From an uncultured Mycobacteriaceae bacterium (lineage in GTDB: Bacteria; Actinomycetota; Actinomycetes; Mycobacteriales; Mycobacteriaceae): a stretch of DNA of 32,462 nucleotides. Where the stretch lies: assembly GCA_903927745.1 (NCBI GenBank), contig CAIYOH010000328.1, positions 1 to 32,462 of the forward strand, in the 5' to 3' direction. Of this stretch, positions 10,213 through 20,431 are shown in pieces (the stretch's first letter is position 1; each line of letters opens with the position of its first letter). A program made the position numbers and the translations under genes. The notes under the pieces were generated by a model, which made no database searches, was not told the origin of the DNA, and was given only the letters and a program-made list of their open reading frames with translations.

Positions 10213-10741
10213 CGAACGCCTGGAGTTGGCCGACCTGGTGCGACGGCTGTCGGTCGTGCACGGCCGGGTCACGCTGTCGTCGGGTAAGGAAGCCGACTAC
10301 TACGTCGACCTGCGCCGCGCCACGCTGCACCACCGGGCCTCGGCGCTGATCGGCCGGCTGATGCGCGAGCTGACCGCGGACTGGGACTACGCGGTGGTCG
10401 GCGGTCTGACCCTGGGGGCCGATCCGGTGGCCACCGCGATCATGCACGCCCCCGGGCGCCCCATCGACTCGTTCGTCGTCCGCAAGTCAGCGAAAGCCCA
10501 TGGCCTGCAACGGCTTATCGAAGGAAGCGACGTCACCGGCAAGCGGGTGCTGGTCGTCGAGGACACCAGCACCACGGGCAACTCGGCGCTGACCGCGGTG
10601 CACGCCGTGCAGGATGCCGGCGGTGAGGTGATCGGGGTGGCGACGGTGGTCGATCGTGCCACCGGCGCGGCCGAGGCGATCGAGGCGGAGGGCCTGCCGT
10701 ACCGCAGCGTGCTCGGCCTGTCCGACCTGGGACTGGGCTAG
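10199..10741 (+). CDS. pyrE: Orotate phosphoribosyltransferase
   Basis: Makes orotidine 5'-phosphate from orotate and PRPP, step five of pyrimidine synthesis. The 180 residues contain the PRPP-binding motif VLVVEDTSTTGNS near 117-129, the region VVGGLTLGADPVA, and the active-site-loop lysines (VRKSAKAHG). The GTG at 10199 (VAGADERLELADLVRRL) aligns with the mycobacterial start as I remember it; a GTG at 10193 two codons earlier is possible. It overlaps the dehydrogenase gene by 14 nt. Confidence 0.97.
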   Translation: MAGADERLELADLVRRLSVVHGRVTLSSGKEADYYVDLRRATLHHRASALIGRLMRELTADWDYAVVGGLTLGADPVATAIMHAPGRPIDSFVVRKSAKAHGLQRLIEGSDVTGKRVLVVEDTSTTGNSALTAVHAVQDAGGEVIGVATVVDRATGAAEAIEAEGLPYRSVLGLSDLGLG

Positions 10742-10766
10742 GCCCCGCCGCCGTGCGGACGCGGCG

Positions 10767-11447
10767 ATGAGCGATCCCGGACCCACCGAGTGGGGGACGC
10801 CGACGGGCGGCGTGGGACCCTGGTCTGGCGCCGGGTCCGAGGCTGGGTCCGGCACGGGGTCGTGCAGTGTTCCCGACGACCCGCGCTACGACCCGGTTCT
10901 GTTGGCAGAGGGCGATTCCCGCAACGTCGTCGACGCCTACCGGTACTGGACCCGGGACGCGATCATCGCCGACATCGACCGCCGCCGGCACCCGTTGCAC
11001 GTGGCGATCGAGAACTTCGGCCACGACGCGAATATCGGTTCGGTGGTGCGCACTGCCAACGCCTTCGCCGCGCACACCGTGCACATCGTGGGCCGCCGCC
11101 GCTGGAACCGCCGCGGCGCCATGGTGACCGACCGCTATCAGCGGCTGTGCCATCACGACAGCGTGGCCGACCTGCTGGACTTCGCCGCCGCCGCCGGGTT
11201 GACCGTGGTCGCGGTCGACAACGTCCCGGGCGCGGGGCGCCTCGAGCAGACGCCGCTGCCCCGGGAATGCCTGCTGGTGTTCGGCTCCGAGGGCCCCGGC
11301 ATCACCGATGAACTGCGGGCAGGTGCGGCGCTGACGGTGTCGATCGCCCAGTTCGGCTCGACGCGCAGCATCAACGCCGGCGTCGCCGCCGGGATCGCGA
11401 TGCACGCCTGGATCCTTCGCCACGCGGACTTGGCGCAGGCCTGGTAG
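10767..11447 (+). CDS. SpoU/TrmH-family RNA 2'-O-methyltransferase
   Basis: SAM-dependent 2'-O-ribose methyltransferase of the trefoil-knot SPOUT class, probably acting on tRNA or rRNA; the target base is not evident. The 226 residues show the three SpoU motifs: NIGSVVRTANAF near 89-100, LLVFGSEGPGI near 168, and SINAGVAAGIAMHAW near 200. The first about 35 residues are a low-complexity Gly/Ser/Pro stretch without a recognisable RNA-binding domain. The ATG is 25 nt after pyrE. It corresponds to Rv0380c by family and position. The gene ends 4 nt from the convergent LysR gene. Confidence 0.92.
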   Translation: MSDPGPTEWGTPTGGVGPWSGAGSEAGSGTGSCSVPDDPRYDPVLLAEGDSRNVVDAYRYWTRDAIIADIDRRRHPLHVAIENFGHDANIGSVVRTANAFAAHTVHIVGRRRWNRRGAMVTDRYQRLCHHDSVADLLDFAAAAGLTVVAVDNVPGAGRLEQTPLPRECLLVFGSEGPGITDELRAGAALTVSIAQFGSTRSINAGVAAGIAMHAWILRHADLAQAW

Positions 11448-11451
11448 CCCG

Positions 11452-12417
11452 TCAGCTCCAGAGCGTGACGTGCACCTTGGGTTTGAACCGGGTGACCCCG
11501 ACGCCGGAGCCCCGGACCATCGCCTGGGTGCACCGCGGGGTGGTGATGAATCGGATGAGTTCGGACGCGGCGGGTTGGTGTGCCGACGGCGGCAAGGTCG
11601 CCACGCACCATTCACCCGGCCGCTCCAGGCCTGGACCGCTCACGCGGGTCAGCCGTGCGGCCGCGAGATCCTTGGCCACCGTGAACCCGATGCTCAACGT
11701 GGCGCCGCCGACGCGCCGTACCTCCTCCAGCGCGGCCGCGTCGCTCTGGAAAATCCGCTGCTGTGACTCCGGGATCGCCAAGTCGCGCAGCATGGCGGCG
11801 ACCTCGCTGCCCGCGCCGCCGGCCGACGGGCCCAGCATCCACGGCTGCTGGCGTAACTGCGCGGGTGTCGGAACGCCGACGGTCAGCGGGCTGTCCGGCG
11901 TCACGACTGCGATGATCTGATACCTCAGGAAGGGCTGCGTGACGATCGAGCCGTCGGAACCGGGCGAGCTTTCACTCGCCGGACCGATCGCGAGGTCGAC
12001 GGCCCGCGACAGGATCAGTTCGCGGAACCGGCTCGTCGGATGCACGCTCAGCTCCACCGTCAGGTCGTCCGCCCGCGCCGAGAAGAGCTCGATGAGGCCG
12101 GGGGCGGCGTGTTCGGCGAACGTGGTGGACGCGGCGATCCGCAGTAGCCGGCGCCCGTGCGCGGCCTCGGTGACCTCGATGGCCGTTTGTCGCTGCAGGC
12201 CCAGGATCTCGACCGCACGGCTCGCCAGCCGCAGCCCGCCGGGTGTGAACGCCAACCCTGCGCCCGCTCTGGTGAACAGCGGGTCGTCCAGTTCCTTGCG
12301 CAGAGCCGCGACGTGCATGGAAACCCCGGCGTCGGAGACGCCGAGCTCGGTGGCGGCCGCCCGCACCGAGCCCAGACGCACCACCGTCGAATAGGCCAGC
12401 AGTTGCGCCGGAGTCAC
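11452..12417 (-). CDS. LysR-type regulator next to the CO dehydrogenase locus (CutR-like)
   Basis: DNA-binding regulator of 321 residues. The N-terminal winged helix-turn-helix (AYSTVVRLGSVRAAATELGVSDAGVSMHVAALRKEL) is followed by the LysR linker helix and a periplasmic-binding-like effector domain (from about 90). It starts at a GTG, with a TAAGCT hexamer ending 6 nt before it, so the mRNA is probably leaderless. It is divergent from the xdhC-like gene with only 23 bp between start codons. In Mycobacterium sp. JC1 a LysR protein, CutR, is needed for CO dehydrogenase expression. Position makes this gene the likely counterpart (Rv0377 in M. tuberculosis), but orthology is inferred. The effector is unknown. 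Confidence 0.9.
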   Translation of the reverse strand: MTPAQLLAYSTVVRLGSVRAAATELGVSDAGVSMHVAALRKELDDPLFTRAGAGLAFTPGGLRLASRAVEILGLQRQTAIEVTEAAHGRRLLRIAASTTFAEHAAPGLIELFSARADDLTVELSVHPTSRFRELILSRAVDLAIGPASESSPGSDGSIVTQPFLRYQIIAVVTPDSPLTVGVPTPAQLRQQPWMLGPSAGGAGSEVAAMLRDLAIPESQQRIFQSDAAALEEVRRVGGATLSIGFTVAKDLAAARLTRVSGPGLERPGEWCVATLPPSAHQPAASELIRFITTPRCTQAMVRGSGVGVTRFKPKVHVTLWS

Positions 12418-12423
12418 ACGGTG

Positions 12424-12433
12424 AGCTTACGTT
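12424..12433. promoter_or_regulatory. Overlapping divergent -10 elements (lysR / xdhC)
   Basis: Within the 23-bp gap, TACGTT on + (12428-12433) ends 7 nt before the xdhC GTG. TAAGCT on - (12429 down to 12424) ends 6 nt before the lysR GTG. Both fit TANNNT and share two base pairs. RNA polymerase could not open both at once, so expression of regulator and target should be mutually exclusive at any moment. No leader and no room for a separate operator remain in the gap. Confidence 0.5.
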
Positions 12434-12440
12434 GGGAGCC

Positions 12441-13595
12441 GTGCGTGACGTTCTTGCTGAGTTGCTGTCGATCTGGCGCGCCGACGGGACCGCGGGCCTG
12501 GCCACGGTGGCGCGCACCTTCCGGTCCGCGCCGCGACAGCCCGGGGCCGCCATGGTGGTGGCGCCGGACGGTTCGGTGACGGGGTCGGTGTCCGGTGGCT
12601 GCGTGGAGGGCGCGGTCTACGAACTAGCCACCGAGGTGGTGACAACCGGGACGCCGCGGCTGGAACGCTACGGGGTGAGCGACGACGACGCGTTCGCGGT
12701 CGGGCTGACCTGCGGCGGTATCCTCGACGTCTTCGTTGAGGCGGTCTCGAAATCGACGTTCCCTCAGCTCGAGGCGGTGGCCGAGGACATCGCCGCCCAT
12801 CGACCGGTTGCCGTCGCGACCGTCATCGCACACCCGGAGGCTGCGCGCATCGGCCGCCGGCTCGTGGTCCGGCCCGACGCCGATACGCCCGCGGCCGGCT
12901 CGCTGGGATCGGCGCGCGCCGACGCCGCGCTGACCGACGACTCGCGTGGCCTGTTGGCGCTTGGCCGCAGCGAGGTGGTCGAGTACGGACCCGACGGGCA
13001 GCGACTGGGCGAGGGGATGGAGGTCTTCGTCGCCAGCTACGCGCCGCGCCCGCGGATGCTGGTGTTCGGCGCCATCGACTTCGCCGCGGCCCTGGCCCAA
13101 CAGGGGTCGTTCCTGGGCTACCGGGTCACCGTGTGTGACGCCCGCGCGTTGTTCGCCACACGCGCGCGCTTTCCGATGGCCGACCACGTCGTCGTCGACT
13201 GGCCGCACCGCTACCTCGCCGCCGAGGCGGAAGCGAACGCCGTCGACGCGAGCACGGTGATCTGCGTGCTGACGCACGACCCGAAGTTCGACGTCCCGGT
13301 GCTCGAGGTGGCGTTGCGGCTGCCCCACGTCGGTTACGTGGGGGCGATGGGATCGCGCCGCACCCACGAGGACCGGGTGAGCAGGTTGCGGGCGGCCGGG
13401 CTGACCGACGCCGAACTGAGCCGGTTGTCCAGCCCCATCGGACTCGACCTCGGTGCCCGCACCCCCGAGGAGACCGCGGTCTCGATCGCCGCCGACATCA
13501 TCGCCCGGCGCTGGGGCGGCGGGGGCCGGCCGCTGGCCGAGACCGCCGGCCGCATCCATCACGATTTCCAGCCCGATCTTCGGGCCGGCGGTTAG
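12441..13595 (+). CDS. XdhC/CoxI-family molybdoenzyme maturation protein
   Basis: XdhC-family proteins help sulfurate and insert the molybdopterin cofactor into xanthine-dehydrogenase-family enzymes. The 384 residues have an N-terminal XdhC/CoxI domain (TVARTFRSAPRQPGAAMVV, GSVSGGCVEGAVYEL) and a C-terminal Rossmann-like domain (RMLVFGAIDFAAALAQQGSFLGYRVTVCD, IGLDLGARTPEETAVSIAADIIA). I prefer the GTG at 12441 (VRDVLAELLSIW), 7 nt after a TACGTT -10, over the TTG at 12432 listed in the ORF track. It precedes coxM by 59 nt and corresponds to Rv0376c. A second XdhC-type protein lies after coxL, so the two probably have separate maturation tasks. Confidence 0.9.
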   Translation: MRDVLAELLSIWRADGTAGLATVARTFRSAPRQPGAAMVVAPDGSVTGSVSGGCVEGAVYELATEVVTTGTPRLERYGVSDDDAFAVGLTCGGILDVFVEAVSKSTFPQLEAVAEDIAAHRPVAVATVIAHPEAARIGRRLVVRPDADTPAAGSLGSARADAALTDDSRGLLALGRSEVVEYGPDGQRLGEGMEVFVASYAPRPRMLVFGAIDFAAALAQQGSFLGYRVTVCDARALFATRARFPMADHVVVDWPHRYLAAEAEANAVDASTVICVLTHDPKFDVPVLEVALRLPHVGYVGAMGSRRTHEDRVSRLRAAGLTDAELSRLSSPIGLDLGARTPEETAVSIAADIIARRWGGGGRPLAETAGRIHHDFQPDLRAGG

Positions 13596-13613
13596 TTCAG
13601 CGATTACTTAACC
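13590..13613. promoter_or_regulatory. Candidate LysR-regulator dyad upstream of coxM
   Basis: GGTTA-N14-TAACC is an AT-rich inverted repeat in GC-rich surroundings. It overlaps the xdhC stop codon. Relative to the predicted coxM start at 13655 it covers about -65 to -42, the usual place for a LysR recognition site. The assignment is positional inference. Confidence 0.4.
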
Positions 13614-13618
13614 AGGTG

Positions 13619-13647
13619 TTGACGCGCAGCTCAGGGCGGTACAGACT
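13619..13647 (+). promoter_or_regulatory. Predicted coxMSL promoter
   Basis: TTGACG (13619-13624), a 17-nt spacer and CAGACT (13642-13647) end 7 nt before the coxM ATG. The -35 is close to consensus, while the -10 is poor (3 of 6), as expected of a promoter needing an activator. It would make a leaderless coxM transcript. Confidence 0.5.
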
Positions 13648-13654
13648 GGCCGAC

Positions 13655-14536
13655 ATGCAGGTACCCGGACCCTTTGAATACGAACGCGCAACCAGCGTCG
13701 ACCATGCGATCGGACTGCTGGACCGATTGGGGGAGGGGGCGCGCATCGTCGCCGGCGGGCACAGCCTGCTGCCGATGATGAAGCTGCGGATCGCCAACCC
13801 CGAATACCTCATCGACATCAACGACCTGGCGGCCGACCTCGGCTACATCGTCGTCGACCCGACCCGGGTGCGCATCGGCGCGATGGCCCGTCACCAGGCG
13901 ATCCTCGACCACGATGCCCTGGCCGCCGCGTGCCCCATCTTCGGCGACGCCGAGCTGGTGATCGCCGACCCGGTGGTGCGCAACCGCGGCACTATGGGCG
14001 GATCGCTGTGCCAGGCGGATCCGGCCGAAGACCTGTCGACCGTGTGCGCCGTCCTCGACGCGACATGTCTGGTCAAGGGGCCGTCGGGGGAGCGGGAGAT
14101 CCCGATTCACGACTTCGAGGTCGGGCCGTACGAGACGGCGCTGGCCCCCAACGAGATGCTCATCGAGGTCCGGATCCCGCGGCGGCCCAACTCCGCGAGC
14201 GCGTACGCGAAAGTGGAGCGACGGGTGGGCGATTGGGCGGTCGCCGCCGCCGGGGCGGCCATCACGATCGACGGCGGCACCATCGCCGCCGCCCGCGTAG
14301 GCCTGACCGCCGTGAACGCGGACCATGCCGCACTCGACGAGCTGTCGGCGGCTCTGGTCGGCCGGGGTGTCAGCGAGGAGACCTTCGCCGAGGCGGGCCG
14401 GCTGGCCGCCGAGGCCTGCGAACCGGTGACCGACGTCCGGGGCACCGAAGCGTACAAGCGACACCTGGCCTCCGAACTGACCATCCGCACGCTGCGCACA
14501 TCCGCTGAGCGCGTCGGCGAACAAAGGAGCGCATGA
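13655..14536 (+). CDS. coxM: CO dehydrogenase medium subunit (FAD)
   Basis: Flavoprotein subunit that takes electrons from the iron-sulfur subunit CoxS. The 293 residues show the two FAD motifs of the family: AGGHS at 33-37 ([14 protein letters not shown]) and the TMGGS segment ([17 protein letters not shown]), then the CO-dehydrogenase flavoprotein C-terminal domain. The ATG at 13655 ([12 protein letters not shown]) is the family start; the upstream TTG in the ORF track would lie at the -35 element. Its end overlaps coxS by ATGA, so translation is coupled. It corresponds to Rv0375c. Confidence 0.95.
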   Translation: MQVPGPFEYERATSVDHAIGLLDRLGEGARIVAGGHSLLPMMKLRIANPEYLIDINDLAADLGYIVVDPTRVRIGAMARHQAILDHDALAAACPIFGDAELVIADPVVRNRGTMGGSLCQADPAEDLSTVCAVLDATCLVKGPSGEREIPIHDFEVGPYETALAPNEMLIEVRIPRRPNSASAYAKVERRVGDWAVAAAGAAITIDGGTIAAARVGLTAVNADHAALDELSAALVGRGVSEETFAEAGRLAAEACEPVTDVRGTEAYKRHLASELTIRTLRTSAERVGEQRSA

Positions 14537-15014
14537 CGATGCAGGTGACAATGACCGTCAACGGCGACGAGGTGACCGCCGACGTCGAACCGCGGACGCT
14601 GCTGGTGCACTTCCTGCGGGACCACCTGCGGCTCACGGGAACTCACTGGGGTTGCGACACCAGTAACTGCGGAACCTGCGTCGTCGACGTCGACGGTATA
14701 CCGACGAAGTCCTGCACGATGCTTGCCGCGATGGCCTCCGGGCACAGCGTGCGGACCGTGGAAGGGCTCGCTGCTCCCGATGGCACGCTCGACCCGGTGC
14801 AGGAAGGGTTTATGCAGTGCCACGGTTTGCAGTGCGGTTTCTGCACGCCGGGCATGATGATCACGGCCCGCGCACTGCTCGACCGCAACCCCGATCCCGA
14901 CGAGGAGACCATCCGGGAGGCGATCTCCGGGCAGATCTGCCGCTGCACCGGGTACACCACCATCGTGCGGTCCATCCAGTGGGCCGCCCAGCACTCCACG
15001 GTAAAGGCCGAGTC

Positions 15015-15018
<4 letters not shown>
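14533..15018 (+). CDS. coxS: CO dehydrogenase small subunit (2x[2Fe-2S])
   Basis: Carries electrons from the molybdenum site to FAD. The 161 residues contain a plant-type [2Fe-2S] domain with Cys 41, 46, 49 and 61 ([10 protein letters not shown]) and a C-terminal helical [2Fe-2S] domain with Cys 101, 104, 136 and 138 (CGFCTPG, CRCTGY), the full ligand set. It starts within the coxM stop (ATGA), and its own stop overlaps the coxL ATG in the same way. It corresponds to Rv0374c. Confidence 0.97.
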
Positions 15019-17414
<2,396 letters not shown>

Positions 17415-17423
17415 CGTGCGCAC

Positions 17424-18302
17424 ATGAAGATCAGCGAGCGGGCGCAGCAGCTGCTGGCGTCCCGGACGCCGTTCGTGCACGCGACGGTCGTCCGGGTGCA
17501 GCAACCCACGTCTGCCTACCCCGGTGACCAAGCGATCCTGTTGGCGGACGGGACGATCGAGGGTTTCGTCGGCGGCGAATGCGCGCAGAACTCCGTCCGC
17601 AAGGCCGCGCTCGGCGCGCTGCAGGCCGGTGAGAGTGTGCTGCTGCGCGTGCTGCCCGACGGCGACGTGCACTTCCCCGAGGCCCCCGGCGCCTCCGTGG
17701 TCGTCAACCCGTGCCTGTCCGGCGGATCGCTGGAGATCTTCCTGGCGCCACAGCTGCCGGCGCCGCTGATCCGCATTCACGGGGCCACCCCGATCGCCGA
17801 GGCGCTCGCCCAGGTGTGCGCCGTCCTGGGGTACGAGGTGCGCACCGACGCGGGCGATGCCGACACCGTGCCGACGGCTGTCATCATCGCGAGTCACGGC
17901 GGTCCGGAAGCCGAGACCGTCCGAGCGGCCCTCGACGGCGGTGTCCGGTATATCGGCCTGGTAGCCAGCACTGTTCGCGGGGCGTCCATCCTGGAGTCGC
18001 TCGGCCTGTCGCAGGACGAGCGAGCTCGCGTGCACACCCCGGTTGGACTGCCCATCGGCGCCAAGACCGCATCCGAGATCGCCGTCTCGATCGCCGCCGA
18101 GCTCGTCGCCGGTATCCGCGGCGGCAGCCTGAGCGAGCCGGTGGCCCTCCCGGACACACCGGTCGAGGCGATCGACCCGGTGTGCGGGATGACGGTGACG
18201 ATCGGACCCGCCACGGTCCACATGCTGCGGGACCGGGCGGATTACTGGTTTTGCTGCCCGGGATGTCGCACGGCATTCGCCGCGTCGAAAGCCGGCGGGT
18301 GA
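17424..18302 (+). CDS. XdhC-family protein fused to a C-terminal YHS-like cysteine domain
   Basis: Probable CO dehydrogenase maturation factor. Residues about 1-235 form an XdhC/CoxI protein: N-domain with FVGGECAQNSVRKAALGAL, and Rossmann-like part with TPIAEALAQVCAVLGYEV, ASHGGPEAETVRAALDGGVRYIGLVAS and GAKTASEIAVSIAAEL. From about 250 a small YHS-type metal-binding domain follows (DPVCGMTV, then YWFCCPGCRTAF), with cysteines at about 254, 277, 278 and 281. YHS domains occur in metal-transport and metal-sensing proteins. I infer that this one could handle copper or sulfur for the Mo-S-Cu site. It starts 9 nt after coxL, and its stop overlaps the next gene (GTGA). Confidence 0.88.
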   Translation: MKISERAQQLLASRTPFVHATVVRVQQPTSAYPGDQAILLADGTIEGFVGGECAQNSVRKAALGALQAGESVLLRVLPDGDVHFPEAPGASVVVNPCLSGGSLEIFLAPQLPAPLIRIHGATPIAEALAQVCAVLGYEVRTDAGDADTVPTAVIIASHGGPEAETVRAALDGGVRYIGLVASTVRGASILESLGLSQDERARVHTPVGLPIGAKTASEIAVSIAAELVAGIRGGSLSEPVALPDTPVEAIDPVCGMTVTIGPATVHMLRDRADYWFCCPGCRTAFAASKAGG

Positions 18303-18877
18303 CCGTCACCGGCGTCGTGCTCGCAGCCGGATACTCGCGCAGGCTCGGAACGCCCAAACAGCTTCTGCCCTTTCGGGACACCACCTTGCTCGGTGCGACG
18401 CTGGATCTCGCCCGCGACGCCGGTTTCGACCAGCTCATCGTCACCCTGGGCGGTGCCGCGGACGCGGTGCGTGACGCGGTACCGCTGGCCGGCACCGACG
18501 TGGTGGCCGTCGAGGACGCCGACGGCGGCTGCTCGGCGTCGTTGTGCGCCGCGCTGGGGCGGGTAGACGCGCAGGCGTCCGGGATCGTGCTGATGCTCGG
18601 TGATCAGCCGGGCGTGGATCCCGCCACCCTGCGCCGGCTGGCCGCTCACGGCCCGGGCTCCGACATCACGGTGTGTCGCTACGCCGACGGGATTGGTCAC
18701 CCGTTCTGGTTGGGCCGCAACATTTTCGGCGAGCTGGCGCGCCTGCACGGCGACAAAGGGGTCTGGAAGATCGTGGAGTCCGGTCGCCAACCGGTGCGCG
18801 AACTCGAGGTCGACGGGCCCGTTCCGCTGGATGTCGACACCTGGGACGACTACCACAGGCTGGTGGCGTCGTCGTGA
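18299..18877 (+). CDS. MobA/MocA-like molybdopterin nucleotidyltransferase
   Basis: NTP-transferase family protein of 192 residues that probably attaches CMP to molybdopterin, making the MCD cofactor used by CO dehydrogenase. It shows the nucleotide-binding signature VLAAGYSRRLGTPKQLLPF at about 7-25 and the acidic metal-site segment IVLMLGDQPGVDP. It starts at a GTG inside the preceding stop codon and ends by overlapping the coxD-type GTG, so it lies in a run of coupled genes. The ORF track entry from 17711 is a frame-extended version. It corresponds to Rv0371c. Cytidylyl rather than guanylyl specificity is inferred from the enzyme it serves. Confidence 0.9.
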   Translation: MTVTGVVLAAGYSRRLGTPKQLLPFRDTTLLGATLDLARDAGFDQLIVTLGGAADAVRDAVPLAGTDVVAVEDADGGCSASLCAALGRVDAQASGIVLMLGDQPGVDPATLRRLAAHGPGSDITVCRYADGIGHPFWLGRNIFGELARLHGDKGVWKIVESGRQPVRELEVDGPVPLDVDTWDDYHRLVASS

Positions 18878-19764
18878 CGTTCACCGACCCCGATGACGTG
18901 ATCGCCCGTTTCGACGCGCACGACTACCTGCTCGACACCGGAACGGCGTCCGCGATCTATCTGGCGGTCACCCTCGGCCGGCCGCTGCTCATCGAAGGGG
19001 AACCCGGCGTCGGTAAGACGACGGCCGCGAAAACCCTGGCGGCCGTGCTGGGCACCCCGCTGGTCCGGCTGCAGTGCTACGAGGGCCTGACCGCGAACGA
19101 GGCGCTCTACGACTGGAACTACCAGCGCCAGTTGTTGTCCATCCGGTTGGCCGAGGCGCGGGGGGCCGGCGGGGCGAACATCGGCTCGACAATTTCCGAG
19201 GCTGACCTCTACACCGAGGACTACCTGGTCGATCGACCCATCCTGCGATGTGTACGCCACCGCGGCTCGACGCCTCCGGTTCTGTTGATCGACGAAATCG
19301 ATCGCGCTGACGACGAATTCGAGGCGTTGCTGCTGGAGTTTCTTGGGGAATCCGCAGTCACCATCCCCGAGCTGGGCACCTTCGTCGCTGAGCGGCCGCC
19401 GATCGCGGTGCTCACCTCCAACCGGAGCCGGGACCTGCACGACGCGCTACGCAGGCGTTGCCTGTACCACTGGATCGAGTACCCGGAGCCGGCCCGGGCC
19501 GCCGCGATCGTCCGCCGGACTGTGTCGGGAGCGACCGCCCCGTTGATCGAACACGCCACCCAATTCGTCTGCCAAGTAAGAGACCTCGACCTGGACAAGC
19601 CACCGGGGTTGGCCGAGACCATAGACTGGGTTTCGGCCCTGGTGTGCTTGGGCGTCGCCGATCTCGTCGACTCGGCCGCGCTGACCAGCCTGGGCGCGCT
19701 GGCCAAGACGCCCGATGACCGCAGCCTGATGCGCGACGCGTTCACCGAGTACAGCCGCATATGA
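18874..19764 (+). CDS. coxD: MoxR-type AAA+ ATPase (CoxD)
   Basis: AAA+ chaperone thought to act with the VWA protein CoxE in building the Mo-S-Cu active site. The 296 residues show Walker A GEPGVGKT at 42-49, Walker B VLLIDEIDRAD at about 136-146, and sensor/arginine-finger region TSNRSRDLHDALRRRC. It starts at a GTG overlapping the preceding TGA. The pairing with a VWA gene two positions downstream is typical of MoxR systems. It corresponds to Rv0370c. Confidence 0.93.
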   Translation: MTFTDPDDVIARFDAHDYLLDTGTASAIYLAVTLGRPLLIEGEPGVGKTTAAKTLAAVLGTPLVRLQCYEGLTANEALYDWNYQRQLLSIRLAEARGAGGANIGSTISEADLYTEDYLVDRPILRCVRHRGSTPPVLLIDEIDRADDEFEALLLEFLGESAVTIPELGTFVAERPPIAVLTSNRSRDLHDALRRRCLYHWIEYPEPARAAAIVRRTVSGATAPLIEHATQFVCQVRDLDLDKPPGLAETIDWVSALVCLGVADLVDSAALTSLGALAKTPDDRSLMRDAFTEYSRI

Positions 19765-19786
19765 CGCACACGAGAGGACACAAAGA

Positions 19787-20425
19787 ATGATTATCGCCAA
19801 CGAGTTCACGGTCACCGCGCCCATCGACAAGGCCTGGGATCTGCTCTGCGACCTTGAGCGGGTGATACCTCTGATGCCGGGAGCGTCGCTCGTCGGCCAC
19901 GAGGGCGACGATTACTCCGGCAAGGTGAAGGTCAAGGTCGGGCCGGTCACCAGCGAGTTCGGCGGGAAGGTTCGCTTCGTCGAGTTGGACGCCGAAAACC
20001 ACCGCGCCGTCATCGATGGCAAGGGCAAGGAGCTACGCGGCACCGGCAACGCGGCCGCGACCGTCGTCCTGCAGCTGCACAGCGAGGGCGAACGCACGCG
20101 GGCCACCGTTGACACCGACCTGAAAATCGTCGGCAAGCTCGCCCAGTTCGGCAGCGGCATGCTGCAGCAGGTCTCGGAGAAATTACTGGGACAGTTCGTG
20201 GAACAGCTGGAGGCCGAACTGGCCCCGCAGAAGGCGCCGGCCGCAGCGAGCGCAGCGACAGGAGCCACGGGCATCGCGGAAACACCCCGCGCCACCAGGG
20301 CCGAGCCCGAGGCCATCGACCTACTGGAACTGGCCGGGGGTGACCAGCTCAAGAAGTACGGTGCGGCGGCGTTCGCGGCGCTGGCGGTGCTGGTGCTGAT
20401 TTGGGTGCTGCGCCGGAGTCGTTAG
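19787..20425 (+). CDS. coxG: CoxG, SRPBCC-domain CO dehydrogenase partner with C-terminal membrane anchor
   Basis: Residues 1-145 form an SRPBCC/CoxG hydrophobic-pocket domain (MIIANEFTVTAPIDKAWDLLCDLERVIPLMPGA, QFGSGMLQQVSEKLLGQF). An Ala/Glu-rich linker and a single C-terminal transmembrane helix follow (about 191-207, AAAFAALAVLVLIWVL), ending in basic residues. CoxG in mycobacteria has been reported to bind menaquinone and link CO dehydrogenase to the respiratory chain. The pocket domain on a flexible, membrane-anchored linker fits that role. The ATG is preceded by AGAGGA, 22 nt after coxD. Confidence 0.93.
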   Translation: MIIANEFTVTAPIDKAWDLLCDLERVIPLMPGASLVGHEGDDYSGKVKVKVGPVTSEFGGKVRFVELDAENHRAVIDGKGKELRGTGNAAATVVLQLHSEGERTRATVDTDLKIVGKLAQFGSGMLQQVSEKLLGQFVEQLEAELAPQKAPAAASAATGATGIAETPRATRAEPEAIDLLELAGGDQLKKYGAAAFAALAVLVLIWVLRRSR

Positions 20426-20431
20426 CGACTC

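Noticed and set aside
19850-19880. Second HAIR-like half site (CTTGAGC) in coxG
   Set aside because: No matching ACTCAAG arm at 7-nt spacing, and it lies inside a coding region.
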